Assembly: GCA_001898465.1 (NCBI GenBank)
Contig: MKTX01000007.1
Coordinates: forward strand, 124,001 to 188,000
Length of the DNA stretch: 64,000 bases
Reading direction: 5' to 3'
Source: Sphingobacteriales bacterium 39-19
GTDB taxonomy: Bacteria > Bacteroidota > Bacteroidia > Chitinophagales > Chitinophagaceae
Each line of letters begins with the position of its first letter. Within the stretch, counting starts at the first letter, position 1. The translations under genes and the position numbers were made by a program. The notes below the pieces were generated by a model, which ran no database searches, was not told the origin of the DNA, and saw only the letters and a program-made list of their open reading frames with translations. Below are positions 17,630-26,173 of the stretch, piece by piece.

Positions 17630-18427
17630 TTATTTAAAAATTGAGTTGAGTAAACCGGCCAGGTGAACACCCCCTTCAAGCAACTGGTTATTGAGTATGG
17701 CCTGGTATTTATAATTATAATTATAAGGGTTTATTTTTTGGTCCGGTTCTGTAATATCGGCATAAATTTTTTGTGCTAAAAGATAACTGCGGTACACCCA
17801 ATCTTCTAGCGGAATGGCCTGTAATGCTTCCCGCTGCTGCCGGGTAGTAAAATTAATGGCATGGGCATACTCGGTATAACTCAGGTCTTGAAACGAAATC
17901 AGGTCCTCATCCCATATCCGGTGAAGATTGGTACTGTTGCCAAACCATTTTAGTTTTATACTGTTGCCCCCCCGGTCGCTTAACTGACCCACATGCATGG
18001 GCTGGTGCAAATCGCCTATTAAGTGAATTAAAAATTTTAAATCGAATGCTTTTTGGTCTTGTGATAAATTACCTCTTTTTAATTCGGCTACCAGCACATT
18101 GATTCGGTTATATATATTGGGAGCAGAAGCGGTTTGCAGGTATCGGTGTACCGAATCGGCGCTGAGCCCGCTTTCCAAATTTACATAATGCCAGGGGTCA
18201 TACATTTTCATCGTAGAATCTGATTTTATAAAATCGGGCCAGTTGGCGCTCATGGCCATCGTTTCATTACCCAGTATTTTTTGGATTTCTTTTTTTGCCG
18301 TTTTGGTTAAATAAGTTTCTGCAATTTGGGCTACCACACGATGCCCCAGTAAACCCCATGCACCCGCTTGTTGTGGCAGGTTTAGAGCTGCCAGGAGAAG
18401 AACCGGGATTATTATTTTCTTTATCAT
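17630..18427 (-). CDS. S1/P1-family zinc nuclease
   Basis: The 265-residue secreted protein has a signal peptide ending near QQAGA, so the mature enzyme starts at the conserved Trp of WGLLGHRVVAQIAE; the N-terminal Trp and following His are zinc ligands in this family. Other ligands are visible in HYVN, FLIHLIGDLHQPMHVG and NLHRIWDEDLI. These enzymes cut single-stranded DNA and RNA in the periplasm or outside the cell. It lies 41 bases upstream of comEC; co-transcription could couple nucleic acid trimming to uptake or salvage, which is inference. Confidence 0.9.
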   Translation of the reverse strand: MIKKIIIPVLLLAALNLPQQAGAWGLLGHRVVAQIAETYLTKTAKKEIQKILGNETMAMSANWPDFIKSDSTMKMYDPWHYVNLESGLSADSVHRYLQTASAPNIYNRINVLVAELKRGNLSQDQKAFDLKFLIHLIGDLHQPMHVGQLSDRGGNSIKLKWFGNSTNLHRIWDEDLISFQDLSYTEYAHAINFTTRQQREALQAIPLEDWVYRSYLLAQKIYADITEPDQKINPYNYNYKYQAILNNQLLEGGVHLAGLLNSIFK

Positions 18428-18451
18428 AACGGTTATATTTAAATATATTTT

Positions 18452-19228
18452 TCAGGAAAGTGATTGTAGTAATTTTTTTTCTTTTTCAAACGGAACAAAT
18501 AAAAAATCACCTACATATCCTTCATCATCCTTTTCATTTTGTTTTTTAATGAGTTTATTTTGAATCAGCATATAACAATTATACTGTAAGGCACCCATTA
18601 ATTCATTTACAATAGATTTATGGTTTCCCCAAGTTTCTACCTGCAGTAAGGGTCTGTGCTGTTGTATGATGTCTTTAATTTCCGGTAATACCACATCTTC
18701 ATACCCTTCTATATCGCATTTTATGTAATGCAAGGCCTCCAGGTTTTTTAGTAAAACGGATCCCCGTTTCATATCCACCTCAAAGGTATAATTATCCTTG
18801 TCTTCATCTTGCTCCCTTTTAATATGAGCCAGCCCGGTACGTAAATAGCCGGCTTGCCGGGGTACCGTCATTTTAATTTTTTTTTCCTCTAATCCCAGTG
18901 CATAGTTATAGAACTGGCATTGGGGATAAGATTGTAAAGCTGCTTTCAGTAAATTAAAAAAAGGCACAACCGGTTCAATAGCAATTACACGCCCCCCGGA
19001 ACCGGTAAGGGTTGCAAAAATTTTTGAAAAATAGCCAAGGTTTGCACCCAGGTCCAGGATTGTATCACCGGGTTTTATGAGCTTTTGAACGAAATAGTGA
19101 AATTTATAGGTCTCATCATTTTTTAGTAAGCCTGCGGCATACATACGGTAAAAACCCAGTTGCAAAAAGCGTAAATATTTTTCCTGGCCTAATAATTTAT
19201 AAGCAAGCTTTTTTATTCCATTTATCAT
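18452..19228 (-). CDS. FkbM-family methyltransferase
   Basis: The 258-residue protein has a SAM-binding Rossmann core: motif I TILDLGANLGYFSKIFA (about 54-70), an acidic strand end VIAIEPV, and a later IKCDIEGYEDVVLPEI motif typical of FkbM proteins, which O-methylate sugars or lipids. No glycosyltransferase genes adjoin it, so the substrate is unknown. It heads a minus-strand run, 24 bases before the S1/P1 nuclease. A 14-base palindrome AAACTTTTAAGTTT lies at 19305-19318 between it and the divergent sigma-factor gene. Confidence 0.85.
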   Translation of the reverse strand: MINGIKKLAYKLLGQEKYLRFLQLGFYRMYAAGLLKNDETYKFHYFVQKLIKPGDTILDLGANLGYFSKIFATLTGSGGRVIAIEPVVPFFNLLKAALQSYPQCQFYNYALGLEEKKIKMTVPRQAGYLRTGLAHIKREQDEDKDNYTFEVDMKRGSVLLKNLEALHYIKCDIEGYEDVVLPEIKDIIQQHRPLLQVETWGNHKSIVNELMGALQYNCYMLIQNKLIKKQNEKDDEGYVGDFLFVPFEKEKKLLQSLS

Positions 19229-19369
19229 TCCCTGTTTTAATAATTAAATGCAATAGTAATGCATAAATATAAAATGGAAAGCCTCAAATACATTAAAATG
19301 GGTTAAACTTTTAAGTTTCATGTGCATCAAACTCTGTGTTTGGTTATTTTTGCAACAACAATAATTTAT

Positions 19370-19921
19370 ATGAGTCAACAACCGGACGATAAAGAACTCT
19401 TACTGCAGTTTAAAAATGCAAGTACCCGGGAAGCCGCCTATACCCAAATCATTAAGAAGTACCAGGAAAAGCTGTACTGGCATATCCGCCGCTTAGTGAT
19501 TGGGCACGACGACGCCAATGATGTATTACAGAATATGTTTATAAAAGTTTGGAAAAACTTAGATAATTTCAGGGAAGACAGCCAATTGTACACCTGGCTA
19601 TACCGTATTGCTACCAATGAATCTCTTAGCTTTATTGACCAGGCGAAGCGAAAAGCCACCACTTCGATGAGTGATCATGAAGATTATTACAGCAATAAAT
19701 TAAAATCAGATAAAGATTTTGACAGTAAGAAATTAGAATGGAAACTGCAATTGGCAATACAGGAATTACCCGAAAAACAAAAAGCGGTATTTAATTTACG
19801 CTATTTTGATGAAATGCCCTACGAAGAAATGAGTAAAGTGTTGGAAACCAGTGAGGGAGCGCTAAAAGCCAGTTATCATCATGCGGTAAAGAAAATTGAA
19901 GATTATATACTTAATCGTTAA
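19370..19921 (+). CDS. ECF-type RNA polymerase sigma factor
   Basis: From ATG 19370 the protein has 183 residues, normal for ECF factors. Region 2 includes YQEKLYWHIRRLVIGHDDANDVLQNMFIKVW (seen in pieces) and LYTWLYRIATN; region 4 includes LPEKQKAVFNLRYFDEMPYEEMSKVL and the helix-turn-helix TSEGALKASYHHAVKKI. A GTG start at 19322 would add 16 hydrophobic residues and is unlikely. TATTTTTG at 19345-19352 resembles a -7 element. It heads a three-gene cassette with a membrane protein and a small secreted protein, which suggests signal-controlled activity. Confidence 0.92.
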   Translation: MSQQPDDKELLLQFKNASTREAAYTQIIKKYQEKLYWHIRRLVIGHDDANDVLQNMFIKVWKNLDNFREDSQLYTWLYRIATNESLSFIDQAKRKATTSMSDHEDYYSNKLKSDKDFDSKKLEWKLQLAIQELPEKQKAVFNLRYFDEMPYEEMSKVLETSEGALKASYHHAVKKIEDYILNR

Positions 19922-19952
19922 ACTTTTCACTTCCTTTATAGTCTATAACATT

Positions 19953-20678
19953 GTGAACGAAAAATTAAACATACAATCAGAATTAGAAAGCCTTAGCCCC
20001 CTTTTAAAGAAAATTGGGAATAAGAATGTATTTTCTGTTCCTGAGGGTTATTTTAACGAGATTCCGGCACAGGTTCTGCAGCAGTTACATACCCTCCCGG
20101 GCGCTTTTTTACCCAACATACAAACCCGACCTCAGGATGTTCCGGCTGGTTATTTTGAGGAACTTGCCGGTAAGATTCTGGAAAGAGTAAAAAAAGAAGA
20201 AGAAACTTCTGCTATATTGATGAATATAGGCAGAGACAATGTATTTACTGTTCCCGAGGGATATTTTGATAACCTGCCAACAGCGATATTAGCCCAAATA
20301 CCCCGTCGTGCAAAAGTAATTTCTTTACACCCGCTGAGATCCGCTTTCCGGTATGCCGTTGCAGCTGCTTTGACCGGCTTGCTTGGATTGAGTATTTTTT
20401 TCATGGTACAAAAGAATACACCCCGTACTTCGGGAGTAGATAAAGTGGTGCTGGCGCAGGCAAATAAAATAATTGCCAATAAAAGTTTTAATGATGTCTT
20501 AAATACTTTATCAGAGTCAGATATAGAAAAATATTTAACGGCACAAGGCCAGGATGTAGATGCGGCGCTTGTATTCTCTGCAGCTGCTGACGATAATGCA
20601 TTGCCCGAGCCCGAAGAATACCTTTTAAATGATAAAACCCTGGATCATGTTTTGCAACAATTTAATTTAACGAATTAA
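19953..20678 (+). CDS. Membrane protein with three VPxGYF repeats, candidate anti-sigma factor
   Basis: Starting at GTG 19953 (31 bases after the sigma stop) the protein has 241 residues; an upstream TTG at 19896 overlaps the sigma gene and is less likely. The N-terminal part carries three copies of a roughly 20-residue motif, near residues 29-48, 63-79 and 100-116: VPEGYFNEIPAQVL, VPAGYFEELAGKIL and VPEGYFDNLPTAIL. One membrane helix follows at about 133-152, then a polar C-terminal half. I recognise no catalytic domain and no classical zinc anti-sigma motif. Position between an ECF sigma and a secreted protein makes an anti-sigma role plausible, with repeats on the cytoplasmic side; this is inference. 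Confidence 0.7.
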   Translation: MNEKLNIQSELESLSPLLKKIGNKNVFSVPEGYFNEIPAQVLQQLHTLPGAFLPNIQTRPQDVPAGYFEELAGKILERVKKEEETSAILMNIGRDNVFTVPEGYFDNLPTAILAQIPRRAKVISLHPLRSAFRYAVAAALTGLLGLSIFFMVQKNTPRTSGVDKVVLAQANKIIANKSFNDVLNTLSESDIEKYLTAQGQDVDAALVFSAAADDNALPEPEEYLLNDKTLDHVLQQFNLTN

Positions 20679-20688
20679 AACCACCAGT

Positions 20689-21102
20689 ATGAAAAAAATT
20701 CTATTCATAGTAAGTTTAGTTTTGGGAAGTATCTCTACGGTATTTGCACAAGAACCGGGCGATGATGCCGGCAAAGGACAAAAGATACAAGCATTATATG
20801 TAGCTTATATTACCCAGCAATTGAAACTTACAGAATCTGAAGCACAAAAATTTTGGCCGGTACATAGCCAGTATGATGCAGAAATAAAAGCAATAGGTTT
20901 AGGTGGTAATGAACTGGACCGGCAACAAAGTATATTGAATATTAAGAAAAAATACCAGGATCGTTTTTCTAAAATTATTGGCGCAGACCGCACGAATGAT
21001 TTCTATAAAACAGATTCGGAGTTTAGAAAAAGAATGGTTGAAAGATTAAAAAAATTAAGACAACAAAACCCCAACCGAAGAAATAATAAATGGATGAATT
21101 AA
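20689..21102 (+). CDS. Small periplasmic protein, Spy/CpxP-like candidate sensor
   Basis: The 137-residue protein has a clear signal peptide (MKKILFIVSLVLGSISTVFAQ). The mature part is helical and highly charged, with ITQQLKLTESEAQKFWPVHSQY, a pattern close to the LTxxQ-type helices of Spy/CpxP proteins, and a basic tail rich in Arg, Lys and Asn. It lies 10 bases after the repeat protein and is probably co-transcribed with the sigma factor. Similar genes are often labelled sensor of ECF-type sigma factor in Bacteroidota. Sensing of envelope stress is inference. Confidence 0.65.
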   Translation: MKKILFIVSLVLGSISTVFAQEPGDDAGKGQKIQALYVAYITQQLKLTESEAQKFWPVHSQYDAEIKAIGLGGNELDRQQSILNIKKKYQDRFSKIIGADRTNDFYKTDSEFRKRMVERLKKLRQQNPNRRNNKWMN

Positions 21103-21136
21103 TATAAGCGTTTAGTTATCAATATTATAATTGTTT

Positions 21137-21169
21137 AAACAGCTATCCAATGGGTAGCTGTTTCATTTT
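21137..21169 (+). terminator. Intrinsic terminator of the sigma-factor cassette
   Basis: AAACAGCTATCC (21137-21148) pairs with GGGTAGCTGTTT (21152-21163) across a three-base loop, with one G-T pair, followed by CATTTTA. It lies 34 bases after the last gene of the cassette. Confidence 0.7.
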
Positions 21170-21242
21170 ATATAATGCCTTATTTGGCAATATTATTATA
21201 CTTAGAAATTAAAACTAATAAATGTGAATGATTATTAAAATT

Positions 21243-21268
21243 CACCTAAATTTGCTTTAGGTGTTTTT
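21243..21268 (+). terminator. Second terminator hairpin between convergent genes
   Basis: CACCTAAA (21243-21250) pairs perfectly with TTTAGGTG (21256-21263), followed by five T. It adds a second stop between the plus-strand sigma cassette and the convergent MBL gene. The A-rich 5-prime flank is too weak to be sure that it also works on the minus strand. Confidence 0.6.
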
Positions 21269-21315
21269 CATAGGTTAGCAACGGCCAGCTCTTTTTAGGG
21301 CAGGCCTTTTTTTTG

Positions 21316-22047
21316 CTATCCCTTGTATATGGGCGATTTCAGGTCGTGATAAAACAAAAATGTCCATTTTTTTTCTTTTCCTTCCTGCCACCATTTTTGC
21401 CTTAATTCCATCGCTTTTCTTCCATCAAAATCATATTTGGCTATAAATTTATTTTTCATTTGCTGTAACTGTGGGGCTTCATCGCCACCATAAAAAAGGG
21501 TTTGCCCATCTTCTTCAATCCAATATACGATATGGTGCGGGCAATGGGCGCCTGAAGGGGCGTAACGGATATATCCATCTATGCTACCCGTTTGTTCTGG
21601 TAAGAGTTCTGCAAAATGAGCATCTTTTAATAATTCAAATTCATCGGCAATATAGCTGGCATTGTTTTTTTGAAGCCCATAAGTAAGCTCAGCATTATTT
21701 ACATAATACACCGCATTGGGGAATGCCGGTAATGAATCATTATCAATTGCAATACCACCGGCATGGTCTTTATGTAAATGGCTTAGTAAAACTTTGGTAA
21801 TATCCATTGGGCTTATGCCGTGCATTAATAATTGCTGATGTAATTGTAAGGTTCCGTCTTCCAGGCGGTGGCCCAGGCCGGTATCTAAAAGAATGATGTC
21901 TTTTTTTGTAACAATACAAAATGGCTGAACTTCTACCAGTAAACTGCCGGGCCGGTTTCGCAAATGATCGGTCTCCAGGTTAAAAGGAATAAATTTCTTA
22001 CTGCTGTCAATTGAAAAAACACCTTCTTGTAAAGGATAAATAGTCAT
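21316..22047 (-). CDS. Metallo-beta-lactamase-fold hydrolase
   Basis: The 243-residue cytoplasmic protein carries the full MBL metal site: HLHKDH in VLLSHLHKDHAGGIAI (near residue 90), a second-site His in GAHCPHH, Asp in LFYGGDEAP and the final His in LFYHDLKSP. The family includes lactonases, glyoxalase II-like and other hydrolases; nothing here points to a specific substrate. It lies 27 bases after rodA and may be the distal gene of the rod-shape operon. Confidence 0.85.
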   Translation of the reverse strand: MTIYPLQEGVFSIDSSKKFIPFNLETDHLRNRPGSLLVEVQPFCIVTKKDIILLDTGLGHRLEDGTLQLHQQLLMHGISPMDITKVLLSHLHKDHAGGIAIDNDSLPAFPNAVYYVNNAELTYGLQKNNASYIADEFELLKDAHFAELLPEQTGSIDGYIRYAPSGAHCPHHIVYWIEEDGQTLFYGGDEAPQLQQMKNKFIAKYDFDGRKAMELRQKWWQEGKEKKWTFLFYHDLKSPIYKG

Positions 22048-22074
22048 GGCGTAAAAATACTTTAATAAAAAATA

Positions 22075-23421
22075 TTATCGTAAAACCATTTGCCTGTCGG
22101 CATCCAGCTTTACTAAAATAAAAATGAGTATGGTAAAAGTGATTAAAGAAGATCCGCCATAACTCATGAGTGGCAAGGTGATACCGATTACCGGAGCCAG
22201 CCCGATGGTTACACAAATATTAATGGCTACATGAAAAAAGATAATACTGGCTACCGCATATGCATACACCCGGCTAAAGACACTTCGCTGTCGTTCTGCT
22301 ATTTTTATCATTCGTATGAGCAGGACCAGGTATAATAAAATTAATAAGGTGCAACCTGCAAAACCAAAATTTTCGCCTACCGAAGTAAATATAAAATCAG
22401 TATGTTGCTCAGGTACAAAATCACCTTGCGTTTGTGTGCCTTTTAAAAAACCTTTTCCGAATAATCCGCCAGAGCCGATGGCGATCTTTGATTGTTTTAC
22501 ATTATAATCCTGACCTTCTGCTTTCTTTTTTCTTTCTTTTTCTTCTTCAGGCGTAAGGATAACCGTTTTATCCTGGAAGGGATTATCTACGCCCACCATG
22601 CTAAAAATCCGGCTTGCCTGGTAGGGTTTAAAAACATGTTTAAATACAAATGGGATAGCCAGGCCCACAAACAATGAACAAAATAACCAAATGGCAAGAG
22701 TACCAACCAGGAGTGTATTGTTTCTTCTTAATTGCCTGCGGTTAAGAAATAAAAAAAGTACCGCTAAAACTGCAAAAGCAATAAGTAAGGTTTGGGTATG
22801 AAAGAGTAAAGATATGACCAATAGCACCGCCATACTTACCCCTACTACCAGGTATATGGCAGGTAAGCCTTCCCTGTACATAGGAAATAAAAATGCAAAA
22901 TATACAATGGCCAGGCCGGTTTCACCTTGTAAAATAGATAGGGCTGCCGGCGTAAAGGCAATCGCAGCAGCAATGAGTTGAGACCTGGCTTTACTAAAAT
23001 CCAGGTCGGGCATTGACATGTATTTGGCCAGTGCCAATGCAGTGAATATTTTGCAAAGTTCTACGGGTTGCAAATTCATAAATCCCAGCGGGATCCAGCT
23101 TTTAGAACCTTTTATCTCTTTGCCCACTACAAAGGTGGCCAGAATAAGTACAATACCAATTAAATAAGCCAGGTTTGAAGTGGCAGTAAAAAACTTACTA
23201 TCCGTAAGTAAAATAAATGTGGCCAGTATAATGCATGCGCCAAAAAAATATAATTGTTTACTATAGTTTTGTTTAAAGCCCAGGAAAGTTTTAATTACAT
23301 CAGTACCGGTTTTATATTCTACTGAAAAAATACATAAGATACCAAAACTTACAATAATGAGATAAAGCCAGATCAAGACCCAATCGACCCCTTTTGATAT
23401 AGAAACATTTTTTTGATACAT
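22075..23421 (-). CDS. rodA: Rod-shape SEDS peptidoglycan glycosyltransferase
   Basis: RodA polymerises lipid II during side-wall growth together with PBP2. The 448-residue protein has about ten membrane helices and the SEDS signatures SWIPLGFMNLQPVELCKIF (Pro-Val-Glu region), QGETGLAIVYFAF with catalytic Glu and an acidic loop, and the C-terminal GITLPLMSYGGSSLI. A long loop of charged residues (EEEKERKKKAEGQ) lies near residues 288-300. It begins eight bases after the PBP2 gene ends. Confidence 0.95.
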   Translation of the reverse strand: MYQKNVSISKGVDWVLIWLYLIIVSFGILCIFSVEYKTGTDVIKTFLGFKQNYSKQLYFFGACIILATFILLTDSKFFTATSNLAYLIGIVLILATFVVGKEIKGSKSWIPLGFMNLQPVELCKIFTALALAKYMSMPDLDFSKARSQLIAAAIAFTPAALSILQGETGLAIVYFAFLFPMYREGLPAIYLVVGVSMAVLLVISLLFHTQTLLIAFAVLAVLFLFLNRRQLRRNNTLLVGTLAIWLFCSLFVGLAIPFVFKHVFKPYQASRIFSMVGVDNPFQDKTVILTPEEEKERKKKAEGQDYNVKQSKIAIGSGGLFGKGFLKGTQTQGDFVPEQHTDFIFTSVGENFGFAGCTLLILLYLVLLIRMIKIAERQRSVFSRVYAYAVASIIFFHVAINICVTIGLAPVIGITLPLMSYGGSSLITFTILIFILVKLDADRQMVLR

Positions 23422-23429
23422 GTATGCAA

Positions 23430-25574
23430 TTAGTTTTTAGTGGTATCGGCTTTTAGGTTTTGGTTTAGATTATCCTTGGGTAATAAAGCATCTTTATTGG
23501 GTATTTTAGGGAATGAATCATTTTTCTCATTTCTTTTTTGATCCATTAATTCTTTGGTAACCTTTTCAATTTCTTCTTTATTGATTTCTTCCGGCCCTTG
23601 CTCAATTTCTAATGTGTCTTTTATGATTTGAATGAAACCTTTCGCAATTAAATAGGCTGAATCTTTTGAATGCCGTATGGAATCTAAACGGCGTATTTCA
23701 TCATTAATTCTTTTAGGGATCAGGTTGAGTTTTGATAAGGTTTCAATTTGTGCTAGCCTGGCTTTATCGGTAATAGAGTCTTTTAAATATTTTTCAATCA
23801 TTAAACCCACAATGGGGGCGGCCCAGGTACCCCCAAAGCGGCCACTGTTTTCCAAAACACACATAATGGCAATTTTAGGGTTATCCCGGGGAGCAAAGGC
23901 ACAAAAAAAGGTATGATTGGGTTGCTTTTGTGTGCCCCGGATATAGTTTTCTACAGTACCTGTTTTCCCACACACTTTTATATCTTTTACCCGGGCATTC
24001 ATACCGGTACCGCCATCTACAACCCCTTGCATGCCATCATGTACCGCTTCATAAATACTGTCTGCAATATCAATGGCTTGCTTTTTTACTTTGTATTTAT
24101 TCAGCATACCATAGGTATCGCCGCCTGCAATAGAGTCTACCACATGCGGAATATAATACCATCCTTTATTTGCAATGAATGCCATTTCATTGGCTACCTG
24201 CAAGGGGGTTACATCTACCTCACCCTGGCCAATACTTACCGAGCGAAAATTACAGTAATTCCATTTTCCTTCACCAAAGGCTTTATTATAATAAGCAGGC
24301 GTAGGAATTCTACCGCTTTTTTCTGAGGGAATATCAACTCCTAATTTATGGCCCAGGCCAAATGCATGCATATAATTACCCCAGGCTGCAAGGCTGCTAT
24401 CGATATTTGGATAAATTGGATTATTAATTACTTTTTGCATTACGGTAGCAAAATAGGTATTGTCAGATAATCGAATGGCATTTCTTAAATCGAAAGTGCC
24501 ATAATCTAAGCATTTCATAGGCCGGCCGGTACCACAGCCATAAAAAGCGCCATGGCAGGTAACGGTGAATTTAGTATCAATTACGCCCTCGTGCAATCCT
24601 ACCAGGGCTTGCAATGTTTTAAATGTAGAACCGGGTGAATAGGTGGCACTTACCGTACGATTAAGCAGCGGTGTAGCGGGGTTTAGAAAAAGATCAGAAA
24701 AATGCTTTCTTCGATCTGCACCAATTAAAGCATTTGGATCATAAGTAGGGGCACTTACCATGGCTAAAATGCCGCCCGTTTTGGGATCAATAGCCACCAC
24801 TGACCCTAATTTATTTTGTAATAATTTTTCTCCCAATTCCTGGAGCTCAATATCAATAGATGTGTACAGGTTTTGCCCGGCAATGGCAGCGGTATCAAAT
24901 TTTCCATTATCGAGTTTTTCAGTAAGCCGGTTTTTATTGTCTCTTTTCCAATATTCAATACCCCGCTGCCCCATTAACACTTTTTCATAAGTTCTTTCTA
25001 TGCCCGTCATACCTGCATAATCGCCGGATTGATATCCTTCGGTTTTATGCCTGCGTAAAAAGCCGGTATCTACTTCGGCAGTATAGCCTAATACATTGGC
25101 TGCTGCTTTATAAGGATACCGCCTGATGGATCTTTCCTGTAAATAAAAGGCAGGAACAAAACGATACATCATTTCATTGAGCATGGCCATTTTATCATTG
25201 CTTAACATGGCTTCAAATACCGAGGGGCGGCTTCTGCCGTTCTTAATGATTACTTCTACCAGTTTTTTCATAAACTGGGCAGAATCTATTTGTAAAATAT
25301 GGCAAAGGGCGGCCGTATCTATGCCTCTCAGTTTATTTGGCGTAATCATTAAATCATAGATGATAGTATTTTGAAGGATCGCCCGGTTGTGTTTGTCAAA
25401 AACCAATCCCCGGTCAGGATAAATTACTTTTCTGAATTTACCCTGGTCATCTGCCATGATCTTGTATTTTGGAGAAAATAGCTGCAGGTTTGCCAATTGT
25501 GCAATAATCACCAATATCATGCTTACGAATACGAGCAGGATTACATTTTTTCGGGATTGATTGAAAACAGGCAT
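23430..25574 (-). CDS. mrdA: Penicillin-binding protein 2
   Basis: PBP2 is the rod-specific transpeptidase. The 714-residue protein has one N-terminal helix, a pedestal/dimerisation region with DRGLVFDKHNRAIL, and a transpeptidase domain with SxxK in ATYSPGSTFKTLQ (Ser near 316), SDN in RLSDNTYF and KTGT in VCGKTGTVENY. The last about 90 residues are a charged tail (EQGPEEINKEEIEKVTKEL and similar) beyond the enzyme fold, longer than in E. coli PBP2. It sits between mreD and rodA. Confidence 0.95.
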   Translation of the reverse strand: MPVFNQSRKNVILLVFVSMILVIIAQLANLQLFSPKYKIMADDQGKFRKVIYPDRGLVFDKHNRAILQNTIIYDLMITPNKLRGIDTAALCHILQIDSAQFMKKLVEVIIKNGRSRPSVFEAMLSNDKMAMLNEMMYRFVPAFYLQERSIRRYPYKAAANVLGYTAEVDTGFLRRHKTEGYQSGDYAGMTGIERTYEKVLMGQRGIEYWKRDNKNRLTEKLDNGKFDTAAIAGQNLYTSIDIELQELGEKLLQNKLGSVVAIDPKTGGILAMVSAPTYDPNALIGADRRKHFSDLFLNPATPLLNRTVSATYSPGSTFKTLQALVGLHEGVIDTKFTVTCHGAFYGCGTGRPMKCLDYGTFDLRNAIRLSDNTYFATVMQKVINNPIYPNIDSSLAAWGNYMHAFGLGHKLGVDIPSEKSGRIPTPAYYNKAFGEGKWNYCNFRSVSIGQGEVDVTPLQVANEMAFIANKGWYYIPHVVDSIAGGDTYGMLNKYKVKKQAIDIADSIYEAVHDGMQGVVDGGTGMNARVKDIKVCGKTGTVENYIRGTQKQPNHTFFCAFAPRDNPKIAIMCVLENSGRFGGTWAAPIVGLMIEKYLKDSITDKARLAQIETLSKLNLIPKRINDEIRRLDSIRHSKDSAYLIAKGFIQIIKDTLEIEQGPEEINKEEIEKVTKELMDQKRNEKNDSFPKIPNKDALLPKDNLNQNLKADTTKN

Positions 25575-25630
25575 GGGGGTTGAGCTCTATGATCGGTAAG
25601 TAAAAAAATTAAACGCTAAAAAATACAAAA

Positions 25631-26164
25631 TTATGCTGTATTTGTCCGGAATTTCTGGTTCCTGTTAAAAATTAATTCTACAATCATGATCAATAACAGG
25701 CTGATAGCTGTGCTCAGCATCGTTTTTACAATAAAATACCAAATATCCCCAAATTGCCAGGCCTCCAGGAAAAACAGCCAGGCATTGTGTAAAAAAGTTA
25801 ACACAAGTACTAAAAATAAATAGGGTCCGGTACCTCCCATACTTTTAGCAGAGGGTTCATTATAGTTGTTTTCAGAAATATCCTGGGTTACCAGCATTTT
25901 TATAAGAAAGGGTTTTAAGTAGGCAATTAATACACAGGCTGCGGCATGAAAACCGGGATTATGCCGGAAACTATCAATACTAAATCCCAGTAAAAATGCA
26001 ACCAGCATTAAAGGGGTGCGTTGCATTTTAAAAGGAAGCCAAATGATAAACAGGAAATAGAGATAAGGCGTTACCATTTGGTGAAGATGTATTTTATCTA
26101 AAACATACACCTGTACTAAAACAAAAAGCGCAAAACGAACAATATATTTTAAAAGTCCTTTCAT
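25631..26164 (-). CDS. mreD: Rod-shape determining protein MreD
   Basis: A 177-residue inner-membrane protein with five or six hydrophobic helices (VRFALFVLVQVYVLDKI, PYLYFLFIIWLPFK, PLMLVAFLLGFSIDSFRHNPGFHAAA). The SIDSF-HNPG motif after the third helix is typical of MreD. MreD belongs to the elongasome with MreB, MreC, PBP2 and RodA. MreD sequences diverge widely, so the call leans on the motif and on its place directly after mreC. Confidence 0.88.
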   Translation of the reverse strand: MKGLLKYIVRFALFVLVQVYVLDKIHLHQMVTPYLYFLFIIWLPFKMQRTPLMLVAFLLGFSIDSFRHNPGFHAAACVLIAYLKPFLIKMLVTQDISENNYNEPSAKSMGGTGPYLFLVLVLTFLHNAWLFFLEAWQFGDIWYFIVKTMLSTAISLLLIMIVELIFNRNQKFRTNTA

Positions 26165-26173
26165 GATCGTATA

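Noticed and set aside
19305..19318. AAACTTTTAAGTTT palindrome between fkbM and the sigma gene
   Set aside because: Only A/T-rich arms of six bases with a two-base loop; such palindromes are expected by chance in AT-rich spacers.
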